A stretch of 10,407 bases of DNA from Cyanobacteriota bacterium (lineage in GTDB: Bacteria > Cyanobacteriota > Cyanobacteriia > Phormidesmidales > Phormidesmidaceae), in contig JAQCKL010000110.1 in NCBI GenBank assembly GCA_027592485.1, positions 1 to 10,407 on the forward strand, in the 5' to 3' direction. Each line of letters opens with the position of its first letter. Position 1 is the first letter of the stretch. Positions 1 to 6,890 of the stretch are shown here, in pieces. A program made the position numbers and the translations under genes. The notes under the pieces are model-generated. The model saw only the letters and a program-made list of their open reading frames with translations. It was not told where the DNA came from and did no database searches.

Positions 1-420
1 GCCAGCTTGGCTGAAGCCCAAACCATGGCAGGGGTTGACCCCGAGCGGGTGGCAATTTTGGGCTACTGCTTTGGCGGTGCCGCCGTGCTGGAATTTGCCC
101 GCGCTGGGGCTGACCTGGATGGCTTTGTGAGCTTCCATGGCGGTTTAGGTACCCCTGAAGGGCAGGACTATAGCGAAGCGACTGGCCCAATCTTGATTCT
201 CCATGGGGCGGATGACCCGGTGGCTCCCATGACTCAGGTGGCAGAGCTGGCGGATACCCTCACTGGGGCGGGGGTGGAGTTTGATATGGAAATTTACGGC
301 GGTGCCCATCACTCATTCACGGTGTGGTCGGCCGATCGCGACGGCTCTCGTTACGATGCCCAAGCCGATGTGAAATCTTGGCAGGCTCTGTTGCAGTTTT
401 TGGATGAGAAACTCCGATAG
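1..420 (+). CDS. dienelactone hydrolase family protein, C-terminal part (5' end outside window)
   Basis: This is the 3' part of an alpha/beta-hydrolase gene whose frame is open to the left edge; the TTG at 7 is unlikely to be the true start. About 139 residues are visible, roughly the last 55-60% of a family member. Counting from the TTG codon, the nucleophile motif is G-Y-C-F-G-G with Cys at residue 21 (codon 67-69), as in dienelactone hydrolases, where Cys replaces the usual Ser. The other triad members fit Asp70 in H-G-A-D-D-P-V and His102 in A-H-H-S-F. No signal peptide can be judged. Members hydrolyse lactones or esters, usually in the cytoplasm; the substrate cannot be told from sequence. 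The TAG stop is at 418-420. The frame has no defects. Family assignment is firm; the specific reaction is not. Confidence 0.9.
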   Translation, partial: ASLAEAQTMAGVDPERVAILGYCFGGAAVLEFARAGADLDGFVSFHGGLGTPEGQDYSEATGPILILHGADDPVAPMTQVAELADTLTGAGVEFDMEIYGGAHHSFTVWSADRDGSRYDAQADVKSWQALLQFLDEKLR

Positions 421-483
421 CAAGTGTTGGCAATGGGTTGTAGTCAGTTGCTAGCGTGGACCGTCTTGGGTCTACCCCACCGC

Positions 484-510
484 TAGGGCAACCCCAAGGG
501 ATTGCTCCTA
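484..510. repeat. cyanobacterial dispersed inverted repeat
   Basis: The arms TAGGGCAACCCC (484-495) and GGGATTGCTCCTA (498-510) are imperfect reverse complements around a 2-nt centre. On the minus strand it reads as a TAGGAGCAATCCC...GGGGTTGCCCTA unit. This resembles the short 'TAGGGGCAATCCC/GGGTTGCCC' repeats scattered between genes in many cyanobacterial genomes. It lies between the hydrolase stop and the next start, and could form a hairpin in RNA. The resemblance is from memory and was not searched. Confidence 0.45.
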
Positions 511-569
511 CCGAAATGAGGCCCGTTGGGCGGGTAGTTGGGGATAGGTCACTTAGGAACCGTTGTTCT

Positions 570-1523
570 ATGGCGTCTTTTTATCCTTACCTCGCAGGCA
601 TTACCGGCACCTTAGGGGGGCTCAGTCTGATGGCCTACCCGCTCTCCCCAATACTGCCCACGGCTGTGGCCACTGACCTGAGCCCCCAGCAACTCTCTCT
701 TGCTGATCTGCAACAGACGGAATACACCCTAGACGTGCCGGGTCGGGGACAGATTGTGGCCTCACCGATCGGTTGGGCAGAATTTATCGCTGCGGCCAAC
801 ACCTCCAATTTGGAGACGGTTTACGGCCAGGTGGTGCTCATCGACGGTTCGGAAGCTGAACTGGATCTGCCCATCATTTATCGGGATCTGGATGGGGACC
901 AGTTTGAGGAGGCGTTGGTGACACTTTGGGTGATGCCGCAAAATGCCGACGATACTAACGGCTACACGGCCCTGGCCACATTGCTGAACCAGGGGGGCCA
1001 CCCGGTGCATGTCTCGACGGAGTGGCCAGGGTTTCTCTATGAGGTGACTGAGCGTGATGATCAGATCATCGCCTATGTGGAGGGCAGACCGGAGGATGGC
1101 TATCAAGAGCAGGTGCTGACCTATGACTGGACTGTCAATGGGTTAGAGAAGGTCAGTCAGGAGCCGATTAGTTTGGATGGGCCGTTCCCGGAGGGGCGAG
1201 ATCGCTATTGGGTCTCAGCGCGCGATCGCTGGGAGTCGGTGAGGGCCACGGCAGATCCCTTAGGGACACTCCAGGCGCTGTTTGCCGGATGGGCAGAGAC
1301 GCAAATCCCTCAGCAGGACTGGGTGGTGCTGACCGAGACTGAGGACCGGATCGTGGTGGGGCTCACCCACCGGGGGCTCCAGGATGATTCGGTGAGTGCG
1401 ATTCGCTATCGGTTTGAGTTTGTGGCGGAGGGGCCGCAGTGGCGGCTGGATTGGGTGGGGCAGCAGTTTTCTTGTGGATGGGGGCGGGGGCGGCAGTCTT
1501 GGCATCACCAACTTTGTTCATGA
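570..1523 (+). CDS. exported or membrane-anchored protein of unknown function, 317 aa
   Basis: I do not recognise a named family. I chose ATG 570, not the upstream GTG at 456. From 570 the protein begins with a hydrophobic stretch containing L-A-G-I-T-G-T-L-G-G-L-S-L-M and reaches an A-V-A-type signal-peptidase site about 35 residues in, whereas the 38 extra residues from 456 read through a dispersed repeat. AGGAA at 555-559 gives a ribosome site 10 nt before the ATG. The remaining ~280 residues are soluble, acidic and mostly beta-like, with no recognisable catalytic motif. The C-terminus ends C-G-W-G-R-G-R-Q-S-W-H-H-Q-L-C-S. This two-cysteine GRGxQxW ending recurs, as I recall it, at the end of several uncharacterised cyanobacterial exported proteins, and the cysteines could form a disulfide. 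Export is inference; the frame is intact. Confidence 0.75.
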   Translation: MASFYPYLAGITGTLGGLSLMAYPLSPILPTAVATDLSPQQLSLADLQQTEYTLDVPGRGQIVASPIGWAEFIAAANTSNLETVYGQVVLIDGSEAELDLPIIYRDLDGDQFEEALVTLWVMPQNADDTNGYTALATLLNQGGHPVHVSTEWPGFLYEVTERDDQIIAYVEGRPEDGYQEQVLTYDWTVNGLEKVSQEPISLDGPFPEGRDRYWVSARDRWESVRATADPLGTLQALFAGWAETQIPQQDWVVLTETEDRIVVGLTHRGLQDDSVSAIRYRFEFVAEGPQWRLDWVGQQFSCGWGRGRQSWHHQLCS

Positions 1524-1639
1524 CAGGGTTGGCCTGACAGGGCGATCGGGAACGGTTTGGCCTTGGGCACGGCTGGATAACGTCGATTGATAGGATAGGC
1601 CCATTAAGTCAGCGCTTCGTATCCATGGGTTAACAACTG

Positions 1640-2048
1640 GTGGTTCAAACCCCGACAAAACCCATCCCTTTGGCTGAGTTTCTGCGACGACCAGAAACCA
1701 AGTCCGCCAGTGAATACATCAATGGCCAGATTATTCAAAACCCCATGCCCCAGGGTCAACACAGCCACATTCAACAAAAGCTGACCAATGGGATTAATGG
1801 CAGTGGTGGAAGCGGATGGCATCGTCTTGGCTCTGCCTGAACTACGCTGCACGTACCAAGCCATCCTGCGGCTGTCTATGGTGGCCGCTCAATTATTCCG
1901 GATGTAGCGGTGTTCTGCTGGGAGCGTCTGCCGGTGAATGGGGACGGCACTATCGGCCAACACACTTAGCGCCCAGCCCGATTGGACAATCGAAATCCTC
2001 AGCCCGGACCAGTCTTCGACCCGCGTGGCCAGCAATATCTTCCATTGC
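1640..2048 (+). pseudogene. Uma2-family endonuclease (DUF820), frameshifted and 3'-truncated
   Basis: The fragment starts at GTG 1640 with M-V-Q-T-P-T-K-P-I-P-L-A-E-F, followed by A-S-E-Y-I-N-G-Q-I, the usual opening of a Uma2 protein. The homology then changes frame three times. Near 1797-1800 the codons after N-G-I-N run on only in another frame (A-V-V-E-A-D-G-I-V-L-A-L-P-E-L-R-C-T). Between about 1855 and 1885 it shifts again to G-G-R-S-I-I-P-D-V-A-V-F, the segment with the Uma2 catalytic Asp. Near 1970 it shifts to P-D-W-T-I-E-I-L-S-P-D-Q-S, the segment with the catalytic Glu. Homology stops after S-N-I-F-H-C at 2048, where an antisense rluA fragment begins, so about the last third is lost. 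It cannot make a functional nuclease. An intact, distant Uma2 gene follows at 2511. Confidence 0.85.
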
Positions 2049-2367
2049 GATGCACCACCAACCCAGCCGGTTTATTCAAAATCACGAAGTGGGCATCTTC
2101 GTAGAGGATGTCGAGGGGAATGTCCTCGGCGGTGAGTTCCAGGGGCTTGGTCTCGGGGATGGTGACGGTGATGGCGTCTCCGACCTGCACGGTGGCCTTT
2201 TTGTTGGTGCAGTGCTCGCCGTTGAGGGTGACGTATTCCCAATCGATCAGCTTTTGGACGCGGTTGCGGGATAGGTCCTGGAGGTGGGCTGTCAACCATC
2301 GGTCCAATCGTGCGGGCTCGGCAATCTCTACTTCTAATGCAATCGTTTGGTCTGGCGATCGCCCCAA
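2049..2367 (-). pseudogene. RluA-family 23S rRNA pseudouridine synthase, N-terminal fragment
   Basis: Read from TTG 2367 on the minus strand, the product has an S4 RNA-binding domain (about residues 17-65: R-L-D-R-W-L ... R-V-Q-K-L-I ... V-T-L-N-G ... V-Q-V-G-D). The start of an RluA catalytic domain follows, L-D-I-L-Y-E-D-A-H-F-V-I-L-N-K-P-A-G-L-V-V-H. Homology ends at that His (codon 2050-2052). Frame-reading continues into Uma2 antisense sequence to a stop at 1999-2001. The R-L-D-x-x-T-S-G motif with the catalytic Asp is missing, so it cannot be an active synthase. The retained part has no internal stop or shift, which suggests recent loss. A stop codon lies just upstream of TTG, so no longer start exists; no convincing ribosome site is visible. 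Intact members modify uridine in large-subunit rRNA. Confidence 0.85.
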
Positions 2368-2448
2368 CTCGCTACGGTAGTGTTAATGTACCAAACTTCT
2401 TTGCCAGGATTTGGGATAGAAAGCAGTCTCCTCTGAAGGGTGCTCCAA

Positions 2449-2559
2449 ATGAATGCCAGCGTTCGCTATGGTGGAGGAGAAACGGCTGTGACATTGATTA
2501 AAGTGCTGCCATGGTTGCCATCCCGACTGGGTTTAGCCCCCAAGATTATCTTGTCTTAG
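2449..2559 (+). CDS. possible 36-aa leader ORF overlapping the Uma2 start
   Basis: ATG 2449 is preceded by GAAGGG (2435-2440), and the in-frame GTG 2488 by a strong GGAGGAG (2473-2479, 8-nt spacer). The frame continues to TAG 2557-2559, crossing the Uma2 ATG at 2511 in another frame. The peptide (M-N-A-S-V-R-Y-G-G-G-E-T-A-V ...) matches nothing I know. It may be a translationally coupled leader, since the Uma2 ATG has no good ribosome site of its own, or simply chance. Low confidence. Confidence 0.2.
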   Translation: MNASVRYGGGETAVTLIKVLPWLPSRLGLAPKIILS

Positions 2560-3071
2560 AGCAGGAAAATACGATTCGCCACGAGTATCGCCGGGGCTTG
2601 GTCTACGCCATGGCTGGGGGCAGCGATGATCACAGCCGGTTGAGCATTAATTTTTTGACGGCCCTGAATCTCCATTTGGGTGATGGCGACTGTCAGTTTT
2701 TTTCTGGGGATGTGAAGGTCAATTATGCCGATGACTTTTTTTACTATCCCGATGCCTTTGTGACCTGTGATTCGAGGGATCGCGCGGATCGCTATGTAAA
2801 GCGCTATCCAACGCTCATTGCTGAGGTGCTTTCTCCCTCAACGGCTCAATTTGATCGGGGGGAAAAGTTTCAAGACTATCAATCCCTAGGGACGTTGGCC
2901 GAATATGTGTTGATTGCCCAGGATGAAATGCGGGTGGAATGTTGGCGGCGGCCAGAACCGGGTGCCCCTTGGCAGGGGGCGGTTTATGGTGTGGGCGATC
3001 GCGTCCTTTTGCAGAGTATTGGGTTGGAGGTGGCGATCTCGACGTTATATCGGGGTGTCAATCTGACATAA
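2511..3071 (+). CDS. Uma2 family endonuclease (DUF820, PD-(D/E)xK fold), intact
   Basis: The 186-residue product has the usual full length of about 180-200. Uma2 proteins have a restriction-endonuclease-like PD-(D/E)xK core, are greatly expanded in cyanobacteria, and mostly have unknown biological roles. Visible signature parts are R-H-E-Y (23-26), the Y-Y-P-D-A-F-V strand with Asp81, T-L-I-A-E-V-L-S with Glu105, and a helix with Lys119 in F-D-R-G-E-K-F-Q-D-Y, the migrated catalytic lysine typical of this family. The frame is intact. An in-frame TAA at 2499-2501 leaves ATG 2511 as the first possible start, with only a weak ribosome site. It is flanked on both sides by dead nuclease genes (Uma2 fragment and HNH remnant), so it is the one survivor of the cluster. 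Family assignment is strong; nuclease activity and role are inferred. Confidence 0.92.
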   Translation: MVAIPTGFSPQDYLVLEQENTIRHEYRRGLVYAMAGGSDDHSRLSINFLTALNLHLGDGDCQFFSGDVKVNYADDFFYYPDAFVTCDSRDRADRYVKRYPTLIAEVLSPSTAQFDRGEKFQDYQSLGTLAEYVLIAQDEMRVECWRRPEPGAPWQGAVYGVGDRVLLQSIGLEVAISTLYRGVNLT

Positions 3072-3174
3072 ACACAGCCTTGAGGCTACTCCTCGAAAGG
3101 AATAATTGGCCTGGGTACTACAGTGCCTTCATTGGAGTCCACAATCATTCTGTATCGTCCAAGGATGAGCAGCT

Positions 3175-3351
3175 TTATTCGGTTGTGTAGTGATTTTGCA
3201 TTCTCTCGCGAAGCTTTGCAGGGTCCAGGGGCGGTACTCGACGATGAAGCATGGCATGACAGTTTGGACATACCGGCACCATATCTTTCACTGGATCGAT
3301 CTCGTAGTGAATAGATACGTGGCCATAGGGTTCTTTTAAATCCTCGTTACT
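3175..3351 (-). pseudogene. HNH endonuclease, C-terminal remnant
   Basis: On the minus strand a 58-codon frame follows a TGA at 3352-3354 and ends at TAA 3175-3177. It has no start codon before the homology. It reads D-L-K-E-P-Y-G-H-V-S-I-H-Y-E-I-D-P-V-K-D-M, then V-P-V-C-P-N-C-H-A-M-L-H-R-R-V-P-P-L. C-P-N-C-H-A-M-L-H-R is the hallmark C-terminal half of the HNH (beta-beta-alpha metal) nucleases found in many restriction-type proteins, which use it to hold Zn/Mg and cut DNA. The N-terminal region is absent. The usual V-H-H-x-x-P stretch between I-H and Y-E-I-D also seems deleted, removing the general-base histidine. It abuts the stop of the uracil-DNA-glycosylase gene (3347). It is a decayed fragment, not a working enzyme. 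Confidence 0.8.
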
Positions 3352-3925
3352 TCAAAACCGCTGACATCCGTTGTTGAAGCATGGGCACCAGCTCGATCTC
3401 AAACCAGGGATTCCGACGCAGCCACAGATTATTTCTCGGACTGGGATGGGGCAAGGGGACGATGTGGGGCCAGTGAGTCCGCCAATCCTTCACCCGTTCC
3501 GTGAGCGTCAGCTTTGCATCACCGAAGTGATACCGCTGCGCATACTGCCCGATCACCAATGTGACCTCTAGGTGACAAAGCGGGTCGAGCAGCGGCTGTC
3601 GCCAAGCGGGGGCACATTCGGCCCGAGGGGGCAGATCCCCCGATTTGCCTGAGCCCGGAAAACAGAAGCCCATGGGCACAATCGCAACTTGCTCTGGGTC
3701 GTAGAAAACGTCGCGGGTGATTCCTAACCAGGTCCGTAACCGGTTTCCACTGGCATCATCAAACGGTACGCCGGAGTCGTGAACCTTGCGACCCGGTGCT
3801 TGGCCCGCAATCAAAACCTTGGCCTGGGGATGCACTTGTAGAACGGGGCGAGGCCCCAGGGGCAAATGATCCTGGCAGAGGGTGCAGGCCCGGACTTCAG
3901 ATAGCAAGGCTGAAAATGAGGTCAT
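3347..3925 (-). CDS. uracil-DNA glycosylase superfamily protein, likely 4Fe-4S
   Basis: The product has 192 residues and a UDG-superfamily fold. Motif I is G-Q-A-P-G (41-45), followed by V-P-F-D-D-A-S-G-N-R-L (53-63), and motif III is L-P-H-P-S-P-R-N-N (158-166). Cys14-x2-Cys17 plus Cys88 and Cys104, 16 apart, match the ligand spacing of family 4 and 5 iron-sulfur UDGs, in which the third Cys sits in an N-x-x-K-C-R-P-P-G-like segment; here it is M-G-F-C-F-P-G-S-G. Members excise uracil or other deaminated bases from DNA at the start of base-excision repair. Motif I has Gln where classical family 4 usually has Glu, so substrate range may differ. ATG 3925 fits the N-terminal homology, but no strong ribosome site is visible. 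It lies 40 nt after the permease gene on the same strand and could share its transcript. Confidence 0.88.
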   Translation of the reverse strand: MTSFSALLSEVRACTLCQDHLPLGPRPVLQVHPQAKVLIAGQAPGRKVHDSGVPFDDASGNRLRTWLGITRDVFYDPEQVAIVPMGFCFPGSGKSGDLPPRAECAPAWRQPLLDPLCHLEVTLVIGQYAQRYHFGDAKLTLTERVKDWRTHWPHIVPLPHPSPRNNLWLRRNPWFEIELVPMLQQRMSAVLK

Positions 3926-3965
3926 CTGATTAAGGCACCCTAGGCTCTGCTGCCTGCGACGCCAT

Positions 3966-4877
3966 TTACAAATATGGGGTTGAGTCCGAATTGCGATCGA
4001 GCACGAGCCGCAGAATCGAGAGGGTCAAGATCACCAAAAACAGCGCTAGCCCCACCGTACAGGCATAGCTCATCTCCAACTCTTGAAACGCCTGCTCATA
4101 GACGTAATAGACAATCGTCTTCGAGCTGTTGAGGGGGCCGCCCTGGGTGAGGATATAGACCTCCTCAAACACCTTGGTGGCCGCGATCGCCGAAATCACC
4201 GTCACCAAAAAGATATAGGGTCGCATCAGCGGTAGGGTGATATCCCAATGCTTTTTCCAGCCATCGGAGCCATCAATGGCCGCCGCCTCATAGAGATCCT
4301 TGGGGATGGTTTGCAGCCCCGCCAGATAAATCACCATGTAGTAGCCCAGCCCCTTCCAGATCGTCACCACCATCACGCTGGGCAACGATAGGGCCGGACT
4401 GGTCAACCAGGGCACCGCCTTTTCTAAAAGGCCCGACCCGAGCAGAAATTGATTAAAGAGGCCATTCTCGGCATAGAGCCAGCGCCAGGCGATGCCCGCC
4501 ACCACCACCGAAACCACCACCGGCGTGTAATAGGCCACCCGAAACCAGCGAATACCCGGCAGCTTGCGGTTCACCAAGATGGCGAGTAAGAGGGGGGCGA
4601 TAGCCAAAATTGGCACCACCCCAACCAGGTAAACCACCGTGTTCTTGACCGTCACCCAAAAGGTGCGATCCTTCAGCAAGTTTTGAAAATTCTCTAGGCC
4701 GATCCAGAGGGGGGGCTGGGTGACATCAAAACCGTAGCTGGTGAAGCTCAGGTACAGCGCCCGCAGCGCAGGCCAAAACACCGTCATCCCCAGCACCACC
4801 AAGGCCGGAGCTAGGAATAGATAGGGGACAGCGGCCCGCCCTAGGGGCTGCCAGCGATCGCCCGATGCCTTCACCAT
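3966..4877 (-). CDS. sugar ABC transporter permease, MalF/UgpA type
   Basis: The product has 303 residues, the normal length for a single MalF/UgpA-like subunit (COG1175). It shows about six membrane helices, beginning with P-Y-L-F-L-A-P-A-L-V-V-L-G at 18-30. The cytoplasmic EAA loop at 197-220 (E-A-A-A-I-D-G-S-D ... I-T-L-P-L-M-R-P) docks onto the ATPase subunit. The late T-Q-G-G-P-L-N-S-S segment (244-252) is typical of this class. It should pair with a MalG-like permease, a binding protein and an ATPase to import a sugar, polyol or glycerol-phosphate; none of those lies in this window, so the substrate is unknown. AGGGAA (plus 4883-4888) lies 5 nt before the ATG, supporting the start. It is 82 nt downstream of the glycosyltransferase and 40 nt upstream of the UDG gene, all on the minus strand, so a loose operon is possible. 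Confidence 0.92.
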   Translation of the reverse strand: MVKASGDRWQPLGRAAVPYLFLAPALVVLGMTVFWPALRALYLSFTSYGFDVTQPPLWIGLENFQNLLKDRTFWVTVKNTVVYLVGVVPILAIAPLLLAILVNRKLPGIRWFRVAYYTPVVVSVVVAGIAWRWLYAENGLFNQFLLGSGLLEKAVPWLTSPALSLPSVMVVTIWKGLGYYMVIYLAGLQTIPKDLYEAAAIDGSDGWKKHWDITLPLMRPYIFLVTVISAIAATKVFEEVYILTQGGPLNSSKTIVYYVYEQAFQELEMSYACTVGLALFLVILTLSILRLVLDRNSDSTPYL

Positions 4878-4959
4878 GGTTGTTCCCTATCCCTTAACGC
4901 CATGATTCTGCTCCCAACCGTTCTCTCAAACCGCTTGCTCAAGCCACGCCAAACCACTG

Positions 4960-6540
4960 TCAGGGTATCACCCGCCAGAGGGGCACATTCTCTAGACCCT
5001 CTAGGGGCACAACGGTGTAGCCGCTGGCGGCCTGGAATTCAGGCACCCAGTCCGTGGGGGCGTTGTACAAAAAATAATCGCTATAGCCCGGTGGCACCAA
5101 GGGCGTGATCTGGTCGCTGTTAAACAGGGCCATGGGGGTGTCGGGAGCCAGTTGGTAGGCCAGGGCAAAGGTCCAGGCATCACTATCGGCCACCACAAAG
5201 GGGCGATCGCTCTGGTTAATGATCTCAGCAACGACGGGCAGGTAGTGACCCGACTTGGTCCACCAGGTCTCGGCCAGGGCACTGTTACCGCAGGAGAGCG
5301 CCCCAATGGCTAAGAGGGAGATCGCCACCAAGGACCACAGCCGCGAGGCCCCCGCCTCAATTTGCTGCCCCAAGGCACCCGCCACCACCAACTCGGCCCC
5401 CACATAACAGGGGGTGAAATAGCGGGGAATCCCCGTCTGCTGTTGGCCCAGACCCACCTCGATCGCCACAATGCCAAGGGCGGGCACCAGTAGCAGCAAG
5501 ACGGGCAGTAGCCAAGCTGACCCAGGTGTGTAGCGACTGAAAAGGATCAAGCAATAGGCCACTAAGCCCGCTACAGCCATAATCACCACCCCATAGGGCC
5601 ACCAATGGTCGGGGCTAAACCCATAGTTGAGATCGAAATCGATGAAGCCCCGCGCCAGGGTCAACCCGAGGTGATAAACCAGCAACAACGGGTCACTGCT
5701 AGCCGCTTGTAATTGCCAGTGAGCATTTTCCTTGAGGACGTGACGGTAGGGGGCGATCGCCAGTAGCCAAGGCACAAAAGATGCCACCCCAGCAACACTG
5801 GCAATCAGATAACGTTGCACGGGTGGGCACCATCGCCATCGGTAGCAAAATCCCACATACAAACCGTGGGTCACAAAAACCAGGGGCATATAGAGGTGGG
5901 TATAGAACCCCAAGCTCACGGTCACCCCATACAAGGCCCAGGCCATCCATCGGCGCGATGGGGCATGACCCAACTGCCCGGTTAGCCTGTGCCCGGTCAA
6001 TGCTTGGACCAAAGCCCAGCTCGACAGCACCGTCATCAGCATCCACAAACTATAGGGACGGGCTTCTTGGCTATAGAGCACATGGACGGGGGAAACCGCC
6101 ATCAGCGCCACGGCCAACCCCGCACAGATGCGAGAGTTGAAGAGCATGCGGCCCAAACTGTAGAACAGGGGCAGTGCCGCTAAGCTACACACCATGGCTA
6201 AGGCCCGTAGGGCAGTCACCGATTGGCCCAACAATTTCACCCAGCCATAGGTCAGGCTGTAGTAGAGGGGCACATGGTTGGTATTCTCGGTGATCAGGCT
6301 GTTGAGCATGGCCCCAAAAGGGCGATCGTCATTGAGCGCAACGGTGTCGATTAACCCCTGGGCCGTGGTGAGTCGCGGCGGATGAAAGAGGGCCAACATC
6401 TCACCATCGGTATACCCAGCAATATCCAGGGTAGTGAAGATCTCATCCACCCAAAACAGCTTATGGTCTAGCCCCCAGCAGCGTAGGCCAATGCCGAGCA
6501 GCAGGGCGATCAAGATTGGTGTGGCCAGAGGTCGACCCAT
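4960..6540 (-). CDS. polytopic glycosyltransferase, GT39/ArnT-like (PMT_2 type)
   Basis: The 526-residue integral membrane protein starts with a signal-anchor-like helix and has about ten or more predicted helices. The first loop carries F-W-V-D-E-I-F (29-35) with the acidic pair Asp32-Glu33, which holds the metal/catalytic role in GT-C enzymes. N-H-V-P-L-Y-Y (89-94 region) and S-P-V-H-V-L-Y-S-Q-E-A-R-P-Y-S-L-W (150-166) are the usual family signatures in bacteria. Such enzymes move a sugar from a polyprenyl-phosphate carrier to a protein, lipid or glycan on the outer face of the cytoplasmic membrane. A soluble C-terminal region ends P-L-W-R-V-I-P. ATG 6540 is the natural start; no strong ribosome site is visible. 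Its leader lies back-to-back with that of the Amt fusion gene across 6541-6950. Donor and acceptor cannot be read from sequence. Confidence 0.88.
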   Translation of the reverse strand: MGRPLATPILIALLLGIGLRCWGLDHKLFWVDEIFTTLDIAGYTDGEMLALFHPPRLTTAQGLIDTVALNDDRPFGAMLNSLITENTNHVPLYYSLTYGWVKLLGQSVTALRALAMVCSLAALPLFYSLGRMLFNSRICAGLAVALMAVSPVHVLYSQEARPYSLWMLMTVLSSWALVQALTGHRLTGQLGHAPSRRWMAWALYGVTVSLGFYTHLYMPLVFVTHGLYVGFCYRWRWCPPVQRYLIASVAGVASFVPWLLAIAPYRHVLKENAHWQLQAASSDPLLLVYHLGLTLARGFIDFDLNYGFSPDHWWPYGVVIMAVAGLVAYCLILFSRYTPGSAWLLPVLLLLVPALGIVAIEVGLGQQQTGIPRYFTPCYVGAELVVAGALGQQIEAGASRLWSLVAISLLAIGALSCGNSALAETWWTKSGHYLPVVAEIINQSDRPFVVADSDAWTFALAYQLAPDTPMALFNSDQITPLVPPGYSDYFLYNAPTDWVPEFQAASGYTVVPLEGLENVPLWRVIP

Positions 6541-6701
6541 GATTGATGGTTCTCAACCGAGTTTAAATTGATCCAGAATCACAGCCTAGCCCCTGGAAAA
6601 GTGATCCTGTACCAGAATGCAGGTTGATATCCACGAAGTCTCCGCAGTAGGCAATACTGAGAAGGGCTGAATCAGTCTAGGGGCATCAAATAGGATACAG
6701 G

Positions 6702-6723
6702 CTTGAATCCCTTGGGAATCAAG
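6702..6723. repeat. imperfect inverted repeat, possible hairpin
   Basis: CTTGAATCCC (6702-6711) and GGGAATCAAG (6714-6723) pair over 9 of 10 positions, with one A-A mismatch and a 2-nt centre. No T-tract follows on either strand, so it is not an ordinary terminator. It may be an operator-like dyad or an RNA hairpin in the leader of either flanking gene. Confidence 0.45.
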
Positions 6724-6890
6724 GGCAGAGACTGAGGTCACTGCAATTAAAGACCTAGCGGGCAGTGTTTTCTATACTGTGTTTTGGGGCAGGGCGTCGG
6801 GGTGAAGTCGGGCATTGCTTTGGCGAAGCCACGCTTCAGGGCAAGGGTTTCGTGGAGCGGCCAGGCAAAATTTGACCTGCAGTCTCAGGG

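Noticed and set aside
456..569. GTG 456 as the start of the 570-1523 gene (38 extra residues).
   Set aside because: The extension runs through an intergenic inverted repeat, has low-complexity unlikely protein sequence, and would bury the signal peptide that starts cleanly at ATG 570.
1440..1523. Suspected frameshift at the odd Gly/Arg/Trp-rich end of the 570-1523 protein.
   Set aside because: The CxxGRGxQxW...C ending resembles natural endings of related cyanobacterial proteins as I remember them, so the frame is probably correct.
1636..1656. GGTTCAAACCCC resembles a tRNA T-loop.
   Set aside because: The flanking stem does not pair and no acceptor or anticodon arms are found; it is the start of the Uma2 fragment.
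3076..3087. AGCCTTGAGGCT as terminator of the intact Uma2 gene.
   Set aside because: The stem is only 4 bp and no T-tract follows, so it is too weak to call.
3086..3271. Minus-strand 61-codon frame ending P-R-P-I-I-P-F-E-E.
   Set aside because: Its first half is the wrong frame of the HNH remnant and its second half matches nothing I recognise; there is no ribosome site.
5781..6140. Plus-strand 119-codon frame opposite the glycosyltransferase.
   Set aside because: It is antisense to a well-supported membrane protein, rich in Pro/Arg/Ser as expected for a shadow frame, with no recognisable motif.
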